Source of the DNA: Penium margaritaceum
Lineage: Eukaryota; Streptophyta; Zygnematophyceae; Desmidiales; Peniaceae
Direction: 5' to 3'
NCBI GenBank assembly: GCA_023375785.1
Contig: SZWC01000529.1
Span: 135,797-183,232 of the forward strand
DNA: 47,436 bases
Shown here: one piece after another, positions 1-11,984 of the stretch
Numbering within the stretch: position 1 is the first letter of the stretch
Layout: each line of letters starts with the position of its first letter
Program-made: the position numbers and the translations under genes
The notes under the pieces: generated by a model
Told to the model about the DNA's origin: nothing
Seen by the model: the letters and a program-made list of their open reading frames with translations, nothing else
The model's database searches: none

Positions 1-377
1 TACTTCTTGGCTATCGCGTTGCTGAGAAATGACATGACAATATCATTTCGATCCATCCATGCCTCATGCTCAGATGTGCCTTCCGCGGGAACCTGCTCCT
101 CTCCCTTCAGTAGCTTGATGAAGCCGCGCACTTTCATTGCCAGCTCGAACTGCCATCTGCAAAGGGGGAAGTCAATCCCCTACAAAATGGGGATTTTTCC
201 CAGGGGTCCAAGACCTTGCGGCAGTGACGTAGCACTCACATTTGCTCCAGTGGTCTGCCCAGTGGTAGCCACTGTTGAGCTTGAGGACTGCCCTGCGGCA
301 GCCACCACTCCTCCCGATGGGTCAACCATTTTTGTTGCCCTTGTTTGCTTCCCACGTCTCTGCTGCGTTGAGGCCAA
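1..377 (-). pseudogene. gag: Copia Gag N-terminus, partial, one in-frame stop
   Basis: The start codon is at 377-375, and the frame stays open to the window edge except for a TAG at 182-180 (codon 66). After the stop the frame continues with WQFELAMKVRGFIKLLKGEE, which matches the Gag N-terminus of element B (WQFEIFMNVRGYLDILKGTE) at the same distance from the start. This is the capsid-like domain of plant-type Copia Gag (DUF4219/UBN2-like by my recollection), which would build the cytoplasmic virus-like particle. The first 45 or so residues are Ser/Thr/Ala/Gly-rich, and that stretch is longer than in element B. The stop indicates decay; deliberate read-through cannot be excluded from one copy. 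The ATG is chosen because a GCAACAAAA context precedes it and the homologue starts with the same Met-Val-Asp-Pro. Confidence 0.8.
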
Positions 378-704
378 TGTAGGCTGATGTTAGCTGATGT
401 CTGCTACCGGTTTTACGATGCAGATTCGTTGCTTACCTCTCCAGCCGATGTTCACCTACACACGGAGAAGATATCTACACCAACACACCCAGGGTCTTGC
501 CACCAAGGGCAGAGCTTGTCCTTGTTGGGACACAGGGGTCGTGCCTCCAAGGGCACAGCTTGTCCTTGGTCCCTGTGTGCTGATTGTATACCAAGCCATT
601 GGAGTTGATGAAGCTAATGGAGCTAATGGAGCTGATGGAGCCGGCGTGCGCGCCTGGAGAGAGCGTACCAGAGTTGAGCGAAGCGTGCCTTACAATTGGT
701 CAGT
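378..704 (-). other. 5' leader of element C with short tandem repeats
   Basis: Untranslated leader between primer-binding site and gag. Two features stand out. First, three to four imperfect 9-mers of type GCTCCATNN lie at about 601-645 (read on the minus strand); element B has the same motif series at about 20750-20790. Second, a direct repeat of about 28 bp recurs at 44-bp spacing (497-524 and 541-569). Each copy contains inverted arms CCAAGG/CCTTGG that could form a hairpin, as expected for retroelement packaging or dimerisation signals; that role is inference. No gene is seen here. Confidence 0.55.
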
Positions 705-719
705 GTGGGCCCATAACCC
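705..719 (-). other. Primer-binding site, internal initiator tRNA-Met type
   Basis: The + strand reads GTGGGCCCATAACCC, identical to the anticodon-arm segment of eukaryotic initiator tRNA-Met as I know it. The minus (sense) strand is therefore complementary to it. It lies two bases (AA) inside the 5' LTR, where a primer-binding site should be. The tRNA would have to be cut near position 39 to prime, as described for Drosophila copia. Confidence 0.85.
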
Positions 720-953
720 TTTGTCAACCGGCCTGAGGCAAACGGAATAGACAACAGGGCCAACACAATAGCAACTGCCGTCCGCTCCTAGCATTTCAGC
801 TAGGAGAAGATATCACCCTCACGATCACGGTTCCACATTGAGCAGTTCCTAGGCAATCACTTGCTAGCAACTGTGTCCACTTAACACTTGGTCACTTTCG
901 CGCGAGGTGCTAGTCAAAGACTAACTCTTGGGGCTTAGACCAACCTGTGTCTT

Positions 954-960
954 CTTTATA
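954..960 (-). promoter_or_regulatory. TATA box of LTR C
   Basis: The minus strand reads AAAAGTATAAAGAAG around this site, a canonical TATA box about 360 bp into the LTR. Transcription would start roughly 25-35 bp further into the LTR, at the U3/R border. Position and sequence fit; the start site itself is not visible. Confidence 0.55.
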
Positions 961-1220
961 CTTTTCCTTAGTTGGAGAACTATGTGAGGAGCATCTAAGG
1001 CCAGATTGTGTAATTAGAATGAGGAATAAGCCTAGTACATATAGTCCTAGGCCTGGCTTCTAAGGTGTGTGGGTACTGACACTTTTGGGGTGGTCACTCC
1101 ACACGACCTCACCAGTCCGCCAATTGGCGCATCCACCGACCGCCAAGTGGCGCACTCTCCTCATGCATGGAGAGATGTCTAAGAATCTTCCCCTGTGATA
1201 GAAGGTCAAAAACCTCCTGC

Positions 1221-1290
1221 GTACATCAAGGCTTGATCGCAGGACCTGTTGTCCCTAAGTCCAACATGCTATCCGTTGCGCTACACTTCT
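1221..1290 (-). other. Weak tRNA-like segment in LTR C
   Basis: Starting about 38 bases into the LTR the minus strand reads TAGCGCAACGGATAGCATG, close to the A-box/D-arm of many tRNAs (three of four D-stem pairs form). About 50 bases on is GATCAAGCC, one change from a B-box. The anticodon and T arms do not fold well. It is listed because families A and B have clearer tRNA-like segments at comparable LTR positions. Confidence 0.35.
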
Positions 1291-4200
1291 GGTGTCTCGC
1301 TTGGACTTGCACCACGAACAAGGTTGGATGTTTAGATGAAAGTTGGGTTTGAAGTTGGGTTGGAAGTTGGGTTGAAGGTTGGGCTGGAAGTTGGGTTGGA
1401 AGTTGGATAAGATGTTGGGTTGGAAGATGGGTTGGAAGTTGGAATGGAAGTTGGGATGCAATTTGGGCTAGAAGTTGGCTTGGAAGTTGGGTTGGAAGTT
1501 TTTGTTGCAAGTTGGATTGAAATTTTGAGTGGAAGTTGCGTTGGAAGCTCGGTTGGATGTCGGATTGGAAGTTGGGTTGGAAGTTTGGTTGGAGGTTGGG
1601 TTGGACTTTGAATTGGAAGTTGGGATGGAAGTTGGGATGGAAGTTGGGTTGGAAGCTGGATTGGAAGTTGAGTTGGACGTTGGGATGGAAGTTGGGATGG
1701 ATGTTGGATTGGAAGTTGGGTTTGAACTTGGGGTGGAAGTTTGTTTGGAAGTTGGGATGACAATTAGGATAGAAGTTGGGTTGGAAATTGGGATGGAAGT
1801 TGGATTGGAAGTTGTTTTGGAAGTTGGGTTAGACGTTGGGTTAAAACTTGGGCTGGAAGTTGGGTTGGATGCAGGGTTGGAAGTTGGGTTGGAAGTTGGG
1901 ATGGAAGTTGGGTTGAAAGTTGGGTCAGAAGTTGGGTTGGAAAATTGGTTGGAAGTTGAGTTGGAAGTTGGGTTGGAAGTTGGGTTGAAAGTTGGGATGG
2001 AAGTTGGGATGAAAGTTGGGTTGGAATTTGGGTTGGAAGTTAGTTTGGAAGTTGGGTTGGAAGTTGCATTACCAGTTGGGTTGGAAGTTGGGTTGGAAGT
2101 TGGGTTGGAAGTTGAAATGGAAGTTGGGATGAAAGTTGGGCTGGAAGTTGGGTTGGAAGTTGGGTTGGAAGTTGGGTTAGAAGTTGTGTTGGAATTTGGA
2201 TTGAAAGTTGGTGTTGAAGTTGGGTTGGAAGGAGGGCTGAGTTGGGTTGGAACTTGGGTTGGATGTTGGGTTTGAAGTTGGGTTGGAAGCTAGATTGGAA
2301 GTTGGGTTCTATGCTGGGTTGGAAGCTGGGTTTGAAGCTCGGTTTGAAGTTGGGTTGGAAGTTGGGTTGGAAGTTGGGTTGGAAGTTGGGTTGGTTGTTG
2401 GGATGGAAGTTGGGATGGAAGCTGGGTTTCAAGTCAAGATGGAAGTTGGGATGGAAGTTGGATTGGAAGTTGGGCTGGAAGTTGGGTTGGAAGTTGGGTT
2501 GGATGTCGGGTTGGAAGTTAAGTTGGAAGTTCAATTGAAAGATGGATTGGAAGTTGGGTTGGAAGGTGGGCTGGATTTCAGGTTGGAAGTTTTGGTAAGC
2601 TGGGTTGGAAGTTGGATTGGAAGTTGGGTTGGATGTTGGGCTGGAAGTTGGGTTGGAAGTTGGATTAGAAGTTGGGTTGGAAGTTGAGATGAAACTTGGT
2701 ATGGAAGTTGGGTTGGAATTTGGGTTAGAGGTAGGGTCGGAAGTTGGGTTGGAAGTTGGGTTGGAAATTGGGTTGGAAGTTGGGTTGGAAGCAGGGTTGG
2801 AGGCTGAGTTGGAAGTTGGGTTGGAAGTTGGGTTGGAAGCTGGGTTGGGAGTTGGGTTGGAAGTTGGGTTGGAAGCTGGGTTGGATGTTCAGATGAAAGT
2901 TGGGTTGGAAGTTGGGTTGGAAGTTGGGTTGAAGGTTGGGTTGGAAGTTGGGTTTGAAGTTGGATTAGATGTTGGATTGGAAGTTGGGTTGGAAGTTGGA
3001 ATGGAAGTTGGGATGAAATATGGGCTAGAAAATGGGCTGGAAGTTGGGTTGAAAGTTGTGTTGGAAGTTGGATTGAAATTTTGAGTGGAAGTTGCGTTGG
3101 AAGCTGGGTTGGATGTCGGCTTGGAAGTTGGGTTGGAAGTTTTGTTGGAGGTTGGGTTGGCCTTTGGGTTGGAAGTTGGGATGGAAGTTGGGATGGAAGT
3201 CGGGTTGGAAGTTGGGTTGGACGTTGGGATGGAAGTTGGGATGGAAGTTGGGTTTGAAGTCTAGATGGAAGTTTGGATGGAAGTTGGATTGGAAGTTGGG
3301 TTGGAAGTTAGGTTGGAAGTTGGGTTAGATGTTGGGTTTGAAGTTCAGTTGGAAGTTGGGCTGGAAGTTGGATTAGAAGGTGGGTTGGAATACAGGTTGG
3401 AAGTTGGATTGGAAGCTGGGTAGGAAGTTGTAATGGAAGTTGGGCTGAAAGTTGGGTTGGAAGTTGGGATGGAAGTTGGGATGGAAGTTGGGTTTGAAGT
3501 TGGGATGGAAGTTGGGATGGAAGTTAGGCTGGAAGTGGGGTTGGAAATTGGGCTGGAATTTGGGTTGGAAGTTGGGTTGGATGTTGGGTTGGAAGTTGAG
3601 TTCTAAGTTGGGTTGTACGTTGAGTTGGAGGTTGGGCTGGAAGTTGGGTTGGAACTTGGGTTGGAAAATGGGTTGGAAGTGGGGTTGGAAGTTTGGTTGG
3701 AAATTGGGATGGAGTTTGGGATGGAAGTTGGGTTGGAAGTTGGGTTGGAGGTTGGATTGGAAGTTGGGTTGGAAGTTGGGTGCGATGATGGGTTGGAAGT
3801 GGGCATGGAAGTTGGGATGGAAGTTGGGATGGAAGTTGGGATGCAAGTTGGGTTGGAAGTTGGGTTGGACGTTGGATTGGAAGTTGGGTTGGAAGTTGGG
3901 TCGGAAGTTGAAATGGAAGTTGTGATGGATGTTGGGTTTGAAGTTGGGATCGAAGATGGGATGGAAGTTGGATTGGAGTTGGGTTGGAATTTGGGCTGGA
4001 AGTTGAATTGGAAGATGGGTTGGATGTTGGATTGGAAGTTGAGTTGGAAGTTGGGTTGTAAGTTGGGTTGGAAGTTGGGTTGGAAGTTGGGTTGGAAGTT
4101 GGGTTGGAAGTTGGGTTGGAAGTTGGACTGGAAGTTTGGTTGGAATTTGGGTTGATAGCTGGGTTGGAAGTTGGGTTGGAAGTTGGGATGGAGATTGGGA

Positions 4201-4959
4201 TAGAAGTTGGGTTAGAAGTTGGGTTGGAAGTTGGGTTCAAAGTTGGTTTGGAAGTTGGGTTGGAAATTGGGTCCGAAGTTGTGTTAGAAGTCAGGATGGA
4301 AGTTGGGATAGAAGTTGGGTTGGAAGTTGGGTAGGAAGCTCGATTGGAAGTTGGTTTGGAAGGTAGGCTAGACGTTGGGTTAAAACTTGGATTGGAAGCT
4401 GAGCTTGAAGCTGGGTTGGAGGTTGGGTTGGAAGCTGGGTTGGAAGTTCGGTTGGAAGTTGGGTTGGAAGTTGGGTTGGAAGTTAGGTTGGAAGTTGGGT
4501 TGGAAGTTGGGATGGAAGTTAAGATTGAAATTGGGTTTGAAGTCAAGATGGAAGTTGGGATGGAATATGGATTGGAAGTTGGGCTGCAAGTTGGGTTGGC
4601 AGTTGGGGTGGATGTCGGGTTGGAAGTTCAGTTGGAAGTTGAGTTGAAAGTTGGGTTGGACGTTGGGTTGGAAGGTAGGTTGGAATTTAGGTTGGAAGTT
4701 TTGGTAAGCTGGGTTGGAAGTTGGATTGGAAGTGAGGTTGGAAGTTGGGCTGGAAGCTGGGTTGGAAGTTGGATTAGAAGTTGGATTGGAAGTTGGGATG
4801 GAAGTTGGGTTGGAAGTTGGGTTAGAGGTTGGGTTGGAAGTTTGGCTGGAAGTTGGGTTGGACGTTGGATTGGAAGTTTGGTTGGAAGCAGGGTTGGAGG
4901 CTGGGTTGGAAGTTGGGTTGGATGTTGGGTTGGAACTTGGGCTGGATATGGGTTGGAAG

Positions 4960-5210
4960 TTGGGTTGGAAATTGGGTTGGATGATCAGATGAATGTTGGG
5001 TTGGAAGTTGGGTTGGAAGTTGGGTTGAAGGTTGGGTTGGAAGTTGGGTTGGAAGTTGGATTTGAAGTTGGGTTGGAAGTTGGGTTGGAAATTGGGTTGG
5101 ATGATCAGATGAATGTTGGGTTGGAAGTTGGGTTGGAAGTTGGGTTGAAGGTTGGGTTGGAAGTTGGGTTGGAAGTTGGATTTGAAGTTGGGTTGGAAGT
5201 TGGGTTGGAA
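4960..5210 (+). repeat. Two copies of a 120-bp higher-order unit
   Basis: The rare motif ATGATCAGATGAATG occurs at 4981 and again at 5101, with near-identical 12-mer variants in the same order around both. Period 120 bp is ten monomers, indicating a recent local duplication inside array I. Confidence 0.85.
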
Positions 5211-6139
5211 ATTGGCATGGAAGTTGGGATGATATTTGGGCTAGAAGTTGGGTTGGAAGTTGGGTTGGAAGTTGGGTTGGAAGTTGTGTTGGAAGTTGCA
5301 TTGAAATTTTGAGTGGAAGTTGGGTTCGAAGCTGGGTTCGATGTCGGGTTGCAAGTTGGGTTCGAAGCTCGGTTGGAAGTTGGGTTGGATTTTGGGTTGG
5401 AAGTTGGGATGGAAGTTGGGATGGAAGTTGGGTTGGAAGTTGGGTTGGAAGTTGGGCTGGACGTTGGGATGGAAGTTGGGATGGAAGTTAGGTTTGAAGT
5501 CCAGATGGAAGTTGGGATGGAAGTTGGATTGGAAGTTGGATTGGAAGTTGGGCTGGAAGTTGGGTTGGACGTTGGGTTTGAAGTTCAGTTGGAAGTTGGG
5601 TTGGAAGTTGGATTGGAGGGTGGGTTGGAATTAAGGTTGGAATTTGGATTGGAAGCTGGGTTGGAAGTTGTGTTGGAAGTTGGGTTGGTTTAGGATTGGG
5701 TTTGAAGCTGGGATGGAAGTTGGGATGGAAGTTGGGTTTGAAGTTGGGATGGAAGTTGGGATGGAAGTTGGGCTGGAAGTTTGGTTGGTAATTGGGCTGG
5801 AATTTGGGTTGGAAATTGGGTTGGATGTTGGGTTGGAAGTTGAGTTGTAAGTTGGGTTGTACGTTGGGTTGGAGGTTGGGCTGGAAGTTGGGTTGGAAGT
5901 TCGATTAGAACTTGGATTGGAAGTTGGGTTGGAAGTTGGTGTGGAAAATGGGTTGGAAGTGGGGTTGGAAGTTGGGTTGGAAGTTGGGATGGCATTTGGG
6001 ATGGAACTTCGGTTGGAAGTTGGGTTGGAAGGTGGATTGGAAGTTGGGTTGGAAGTTGGGTTGGATGTTGGGTTGGAAGTGGGGATGGAAGTTGGGATGG
6101 AAGTTGGGTTGGAAGTTGGGTTGGAATTTGGGTTGGAAG

Positions 6140-6345
6140 CTGGGTTGGAAGTTGGGTTGGAAGTTAAAATGGAAGTTGTGATGGATGTTGGGTTTGAAGT
6201 TGGGATCAAAGTTGGGATGGAAGTTGGGATGGAAGTTGGGTTGGAAGTTGGGTTGAAATGTGGGTTGGAAGCTGGGTTGGAAGTTGGGTTGGAAGTTAAA
6301 ATGGAAGTTGTGATGGATGTTGGGTTTGAAGTTGGGATCGAAGTT
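6140..6345 (+). repeat. Two copies of a 132-bp higher-order segment
   Basis: The variant run AAGTTAAAATGGAAGTTGTG followed by ATGGATGTTGGGTTTG is seen at 6161 and again at 6293, a period of 132 bp (eleven monomers). Flanking variants, including a GAAGCTGGG monomer just before, are also shared. Confidence 0.7.
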
Positions 6346-9300
6346 GGGATGGAAGTTGGGTTTGAAGTTGGGTTGGAATTTTGGCTGTATGTTGAATTGG
6401 AAGTTTGGTTGGATGTTGAATTGGAAGTTGGGTTGGAAGTTGGGTTGGAATTTGGGTTGGAAGTTGGGTAAGAAGTTGGACTGGAAGTTTGGTCAGAATT
6501 TGGGTTGGAAGCTGGGTTGGAAGTTGGGTTGGAAGTTGGGCTAGAGTTTGGGATGGAAGTTGGGTTGGAAGTTGGGTTGGAAGTTGGGTTCAAAGTTGGT
6601 TTGGAAGATGGGTTGGAAGTTGGGTTGGAAGTTGTGTTGGAAGTGGGGATGGAAATTGGGATAGAAGTTGGGTTGGAAGTTGGGTTGGAAGCTCGATTAG
6701 AAGTTGGTTTGGAAGTTAGGTTAGACATTGGGTTGAAATTTGGGTTGGAAGCTGGGTTGCATGTTGGGTTGGAAGTTGGGTTGGACGTTGGGTTGGAAGT
6801 TGGGCTGGAAGTTGGGTTGGAAGTTTAGATGGAAGTTGGGATGAAAGTTGGTCTGGAAGTTGGGTTGGAAGTGGGGCTGGAAGCTGGGTTGGAGGTTGGG
6901 TTGGAAGTTGGATTGGAGGTTGGGTTGGAAGTTGGGTTGGAAGTTGGGATGGAAGTTGGGATGAAAGTTGGGTTGGAAGTTGGGTTGGAAGTTGGGTTGG
7001 AAGTTGGGTTGGAAGTCAGATTTGACGTTGGGCTGGAAGTCAGGCTGAATGTTGGGTTGGAAGTTGGGTTGGATATTGGGTTGGAAGCTAGGTTGAAAGT
7101 TGGGCTGGAAGCTGGGTTGGAAGCTGGGTTGAAAGTTGGGTTGGAAGTTGGATTGGAAGTTGGGTTGCAAGTTGCAATGGACGTTGGGATGGAAGTTGGG
7201 TTTAATGTTGGGATGGAAATTGGGATGGAAGTTCGGTTGGAAGTTGGATTGGAATTTGGGCTGGAAATTGGGTTGGAAGCTGGGTTGGATGTTGGGTTGG
7301 AAGTTGAATTGGAAGCTGGGTTGTAAGTTGGGTTGGCAGTTGGGTTGGAAGTTGGGTTGGAAGTTGGATTGGAAGTTGGATTGGAAGCGTGGTTGGAAGT
7401 TGGGTTGAAAGTTGGGTTGGAAGTTGGGTTGCAAGTTGGGTTCGAAGTTGGGTTGGAAGTTGGGTTGGAAGTTGGGATGGAAATTGGGATAGAATTTGGG
7501 TTCGAAGTTAGGTTGGAAGCTGGATTGGAAGCTAGGTTGGATGTTTGGTTGGTAGTTGGATTGGATGTTGGGTTGGAACTTGGATTGGAAGTTTGGTTTG
7601 AAGTTGGGCTGGAAGTTGGGTTGGAAGTTGGGTTAGAAGTAGGGTTGGAAATCAAGATGGAAGGTGGTATGGAAGTTGGGTTGGAAGTTGGGTTAGAGGT
7701 TGGGTTGGAAGTTGGGTTGGAAGTTGGGTTGGAAGTTGGGTTGGAAGCAGGGTTGGATGCTGGGTTGGAAGTTGGGTTGGATGTTGGGTTGGATGTTGGG
7801 TTGGAAGTTGGGTTGGAAGTTGGGTTGGAAGTTGGGATGTAACTTGGGTTGTAAGTTGGGTTGGAAGTTGGGTTATAGGTTTGGTTGGAAGTTGGGTTGG
7901 GAGTTGGATTAGATGTTGGGTTGGAAGTTGGGTTGGAAGTTGGGTTGGAAATTGGAATGGAAGTTGGGATGAAAGTTGGGCAGGAAGTTGGGTTGGAAGT
8001 TGGTTTGGAAGTAAGGTTGGAAGTTGTGTTGGAAGTTGGATTGAAAGTTGGAGTGGAAGTTGGGCTGGAAGCTGGGTTGGAAGTTGGGTTCGAAGTTGGG
8101 TTGAAAGTTTGGTTGGAAGTTGGGTTGGACTTTGGGTTGGAAGTTGGGATGAAAGTTGGGATGGAATTTGGACTGGAAGTTGGGTTGGACATTGGTTTAG
8201 ACGTTGGGATGGAACTTGGGTTTGAATGCAGGATGGAAGTTGGGATGGAAGTTGGATTGGAAGTTGGGTTGGAAGTTGGATTGGAAGTTGGGTTGGACGT
8301 TGGGTTTGAAGTTCAGTTGAAAGTTGGGCTGGAAGCTGGATTGGAAGATGAATTGGAATATAGGTTGGAAGTTGGGTTGGAAACTGGGTTGGAAGTTTGT
8401 TGGAAGTTGGGTTGGAAGTTGGGTTGGAAGTTGGGATGAAAGTTGGGATGGAAGTTGGGTTTGAAGTTGGGATGGAAGTTGGGATGGAAGTGGGGCTGGA
8501 AGTTTGGTTGGAATGTGGGCTAGAAGTTGGGTTGGAAGTTGAATGGATGTTGGGATGGACGTTGAGTTGGAGGTTTGGTTGTAAGTTGGATTGAAGGTTG
8601 GGTTGGAAGTTGTGTTGGAAATTGGATTAGAAGTTGGATTGGAAGTTGAGCTGGAAGTTGGGTTGGAAGTTTGGTTGGAAGTTCGGTTGGATGTTGGGTT
8701 GGAAGTTGAGATGGAGGTTGGGATGGAAGTTGGGTTGGAAGTTGGGTTGGAAGTTGGGTTGGAAGTTGGGTTGGAAGTTGGGTTGGAAGTTGGATTGGAA
8801 GTTGGGTTGGAAGTTGGGTTGGATGTTGGGTTGGAAGTTGGGATGGAAGTTGGGATGGAAGTTGGGATGGAAGCTGGGATGGAAGTTCGGTTGGAAGTTT
8901 GGTTGGAAGTTGGGTTGGAAGTTGGGTTGGAAATTGAGTTGGAAGTTGGGTTGGAAGTTGAAATGGAAATTGGGATGGAATTTGGGTTTGAAGTTGGGAT
9001 GGAAGCTGGGATCGAAGTTGGTTTGGAAGTTGGGTTGGAAATTGGGATAGAAGTTGGGTTTGAAGTTGGGTTGGGATCTCGATTGGAAGTTGGTTTGGAA
9101 GTTGGGTTAGACGTTGGGTTGAAAGTTGGGTTGGAAGCTGGGTTGGATGCTGGGTTGGAAGTTTGGTTGAACGTTGGGCTGGAAGTTCGGTTGGAAGTTG
9201 GGTTGGAAGTTGGGATGGAAGTTGGGATAAAAGTTGAGTTGGAAGTTGGGTTGGAAGTTGGGCTGGAAGATGGGTTGGGGGTTGGGTTGGAAGTTGGATT

Positions 9301-10066
9301 GGAAGTTGGGTTGGAAGTTTGGTTGGAAGACGGATTTGAAGTTGGGATGGAGGTTGGGATGGAAATTGGATTGGAAGTTGGGTTGGAAGCTGGGTTGGAA
9401 TTTGGGCTGAAGATTTGGTTGGAAGTTGGGTTGGAAGTTGGGTTGGAAGTTGGGTTGGAAGTTGGGTTGGAAGTTGGTTTGGAAGTTGGGTTGGAAGTTG
9501 AAATGGACGTTGGGATGGAAGTTGGGTTTAAAGTTGGGATGGAAATTGGGATGTAAGTGGGGTTGGATGTTGGGTTGGAATGTGGGCTGGAAGTTCGTTT
9601 GGAAGCTGGGTTGGATGTTGGGTTGGAAGTTGTGTTTGAAGTTGGGTTGTTATTTGGGTTGGTACTTGGATTGGAAGTTGGGTTGGAAGTTGGATTGGAG
9701 GTTTGATTGGAAGCTTGGTTGGACGTTGGGTTGGAAGTTGGGTTGGAAGCTCGGTTGGAAGTTGGGTTGGAAGTTGGGTTGGAAGTTGGGTCGGAAGTTG
9801 GGTTGGAAGTTGGGTTGGAAGCTGGGTTGGAAGTTGAGATGTAAATTGGGATAGAATTTGGGTTGGAAGTTGTGTTGGAAGTTGGCTTGGAAGCTGGATT
9901 GGAAGATAGGTTGGAAGTTAGGTTGGAAGTTGGGTAGGAGGTTGGGTTGGAAGTTGGATTGGAAGTTGGGTTGGAAGTTGGGCTGGAAGTTGGGTTGGAA
10001 GCTGGGTTGGAAGCTGGGCTGGAAGTTGGGTTGGAAGTTGGAGTGGAAGTTGGGTTGGAAGTTGGG

Positions 10067-10366
10067 TTGGAACTTGGGATGGAAGTTGGGTTGGAAGTTG
10101 GGTTCGAAGTTGGGTTGGAAGTTGGGTTGGAAGTAGGGTTGGAAATTGGGATGGAAGTTGGGTTGGAAGTTGGGTTCGAAGTTGGGTTGGAAGTTGGGTT
10201 GGAAGTAGGGTTGGAAATTGGGATGGAAGTTGGGTTGGAAGTTGGGTTCGAAGTTGGGTTGGAAGTTGGGTTGGAAGTAGGGTTGGAAATTGGGATGGAA
10301 GTTGGGTTGGAAGTTGGGTTCGAAGTTGGGTTGGAAGTTGGGTTGGAAGTAGGGTTGGAAGTTGGG
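10067..10366 (+). repeat. Four copies of a 72-bp higher-order unit
   Basis: The marker monomer TTCGAAGTTGGG recurs at 10103, 10175, 10247 and 10319, exactly 72 bp (six monomers) apart. Each is followed by GGAAGTAGGG and GGAAATTGGG variants in the same order. Copies look essentially identical, so this expansion is younger than the surrounding array. Confidence 0.9.
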
Positions 10367-11104
10367 TTGGAAGTTGGGTTGAAAGTTGGGTTGGAAGTTG
10401 GGTTGGAAGTTGGGTTGGAAGTTGGGTTGAAGGTTGGGTTGGAAGTTGGGTTGGAAGTTGGATTAGAGGTTGGGTTGGAAGTTGGGTTGGAAGATGGGTT
10501 GGAAGTTGGAATGGAACTTGGGATGAAAGTTGGGCTGGAAGTTGGGTTGGAAGTTGGGCTCAAAGTTGGGTTGGAAGTTGTGTTGGAAGTTGGATTGAAA
10601 GTTGGAGAGGAAGTTGGGTTGGAAGCTGGGTTTGAAGTTGGGTTGGAAGTTGGGTTGAAAGTTCGGTTTGAAGCTGGGTTGGACTTTTGGTTGGAAGTTG
10701 GGATGGAAACTGGGATGGAAGTTGGATTGGATGTTTAGTTGGAAGTTGGATTGGACATTGGGTTTGAAGTTCAGTAGGAAGTTGGGTTGAAAGCTGGATT
10801 GGAAGGTGGGTTGGAATTGAGGTTGGAAGTTGATTGGAAGCTGGGTTGGAAGTTTTGTTGGAAGTTGGGTTGGAAGTTTGGTTGGAAGTTGGGTTGGATG
10901 TTGGGATGCAAGTTGGGATGGAAGTTGGATTGGAAGTTGGGATGGAAGTTGGGTCAGAAGTTGGGTTAGAAGTTGGGTTGGACGTTCGGTTGGAAGTTGG
11001 GTTGGAAGTTGAAATGGAAGTTGGGATGGAAGTTAGGTTTGAGGTTGCGATGGAAGTTGGGATGGAAGTTGTGTTGGATGTTGGGTTGGAATTTGGACTG
11101 AAGT

Positions 11105-11305
11105 TGGGTTGGAAGTTGGGTTGGATGTTGGGTTGGAAGTCGAGTTCGAAGTTGGGTTGTAAGTTGGGTTGGAAGTTGGGTTGGAAGTTGGGTTTGAAGT
11201 TGGGTTGGAAGTTGGGTTGGATGTTGGGTTGGAAGTCGAGTTCGAAGTTGGGTTGTAAGTTGGGTTGGAAGTTGGGTTGGAAGTTGGGTTTGAAGTTGGG
11301 TTGGA
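11105..11305 (+). repeat. Two copies of a 96-bp higher-order unit
   Basis: The marker CGAGTTCGAAG occurs at 11141 and 11237, 96 bp (eight monomers) apart, followed in both by GGTTGTAAG and GGTTTGAAG variants. This is a local tandem duplication. Confidence 0.85.
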
Positions 11306-11984
11306 AGCTGGGTTGGAATTTAGGTTGGAAGTTGGATTGGAAGCTCGGCTCGAAGTTGTGTTGGAAGTTGGGTTGGAAGTTGGGTTGGAAGATGGGATGG
11401 AAGTTGGGATGGAAGCTGGGTTTGACGTTTGGATGGATGTTGGGATGGAAGTTGGGTTGTCAGTTGGGTTGGAGGTTGGGTTGGAAGTTGGGTTGGAAGT
11501 TGGATAAGAAGTTGGATTAGACGTTGGGTTCGAAGTTTGGTTGGAAGCTGGGTTGGATGTTGGGTTGGAAGTTGGGTTGGAAGTTGGGTTGGAAGTTGGG
11601 TCGGAAGTAATGATAGAGTTTGGGATGGAAGTTGGGTTGGAAGTTGGGTTGGAAGGTGGGATGGAAGTTGGGATGGAAGTTGGGATGGAAGTTGGGTTGG
11701 AAATTGGGTTGGAAGTTGGGTTGGATTTTGGGTTGCAAGTTGGGATGGAAGTTGGGATGGAAGTTGGGCTGGAATTTGGGTTGGAATCTGGGCTGGAAGT
11801 TTGGTTGGAAGTTGGGTTGGATGTTGGGTTGGAACTTGAGTTTAAATTTGGGCTGTAACTTGGGTTGGCAGTTGGGTTGGAAGTTGGGTTCGAAGTTGGA
11901 TTGGAAGTTGGACTGGAAGCTGGGCTGGAAGTTGGCTTGGAAGTTGGGTTGGAAGTTGGGTTGGAAGTTGGGTCCGAAGTTGGG

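Larger units (their letters stand above)
1..1320 (-). mobile_element. Copia LTR retrotransposon, family C, 5' part only
   Basis: Read on the minus strand this is the 5' end of a Ty1/Copia element: LTR (1320 down to 722), two-base AA spacer, primer-binding site, leader, then the start of gag running off the window at base 1. The LTR has TG...CA ends. The other end of the element lies outside the window, so its target-site duplication cannot be checked. The 5 bases outside the LTR at the satellite side are AGGTT (1321-1325). The leader and Gag start resemble those of element B, so C and B are related families, though their LTRs look unrelated. Confidence 0.85.
722..1320 (-). repeat. 5' LTR of element C (599 bp)
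   Basis: On the minus strand the LTR begins TGTTCGTGG and ends GGTTGACA, giving the TG...CA termini of LTR elements. One end abuts the primer-binding site; the other abuts the 12-bp satellite at 1320/1321. A TATA box (TATAAAG) sits at 960-954. A heat-shock-element-like GAATCTTC is at 1183-1190. The second LTR is outside the window, so length and borders rest on termini and context only. Confidence 0.8.

Noticed and set aside
7..387. 126-codon + strand frame
   Set aside because: Antisense shadow of the Gag start of element C.
8197..10563. 788-codon minus-strand Pro/Thr/Ser/Asn-rich (PTSN repeat) frame resembling mucin-like or algal cell-surface proteins
   Set aside because: Same satellite artefact: substitutions fall at all codon positions, no signal peptide or non-repetitive domain is attached, and other frames over the same DNA are equally long.
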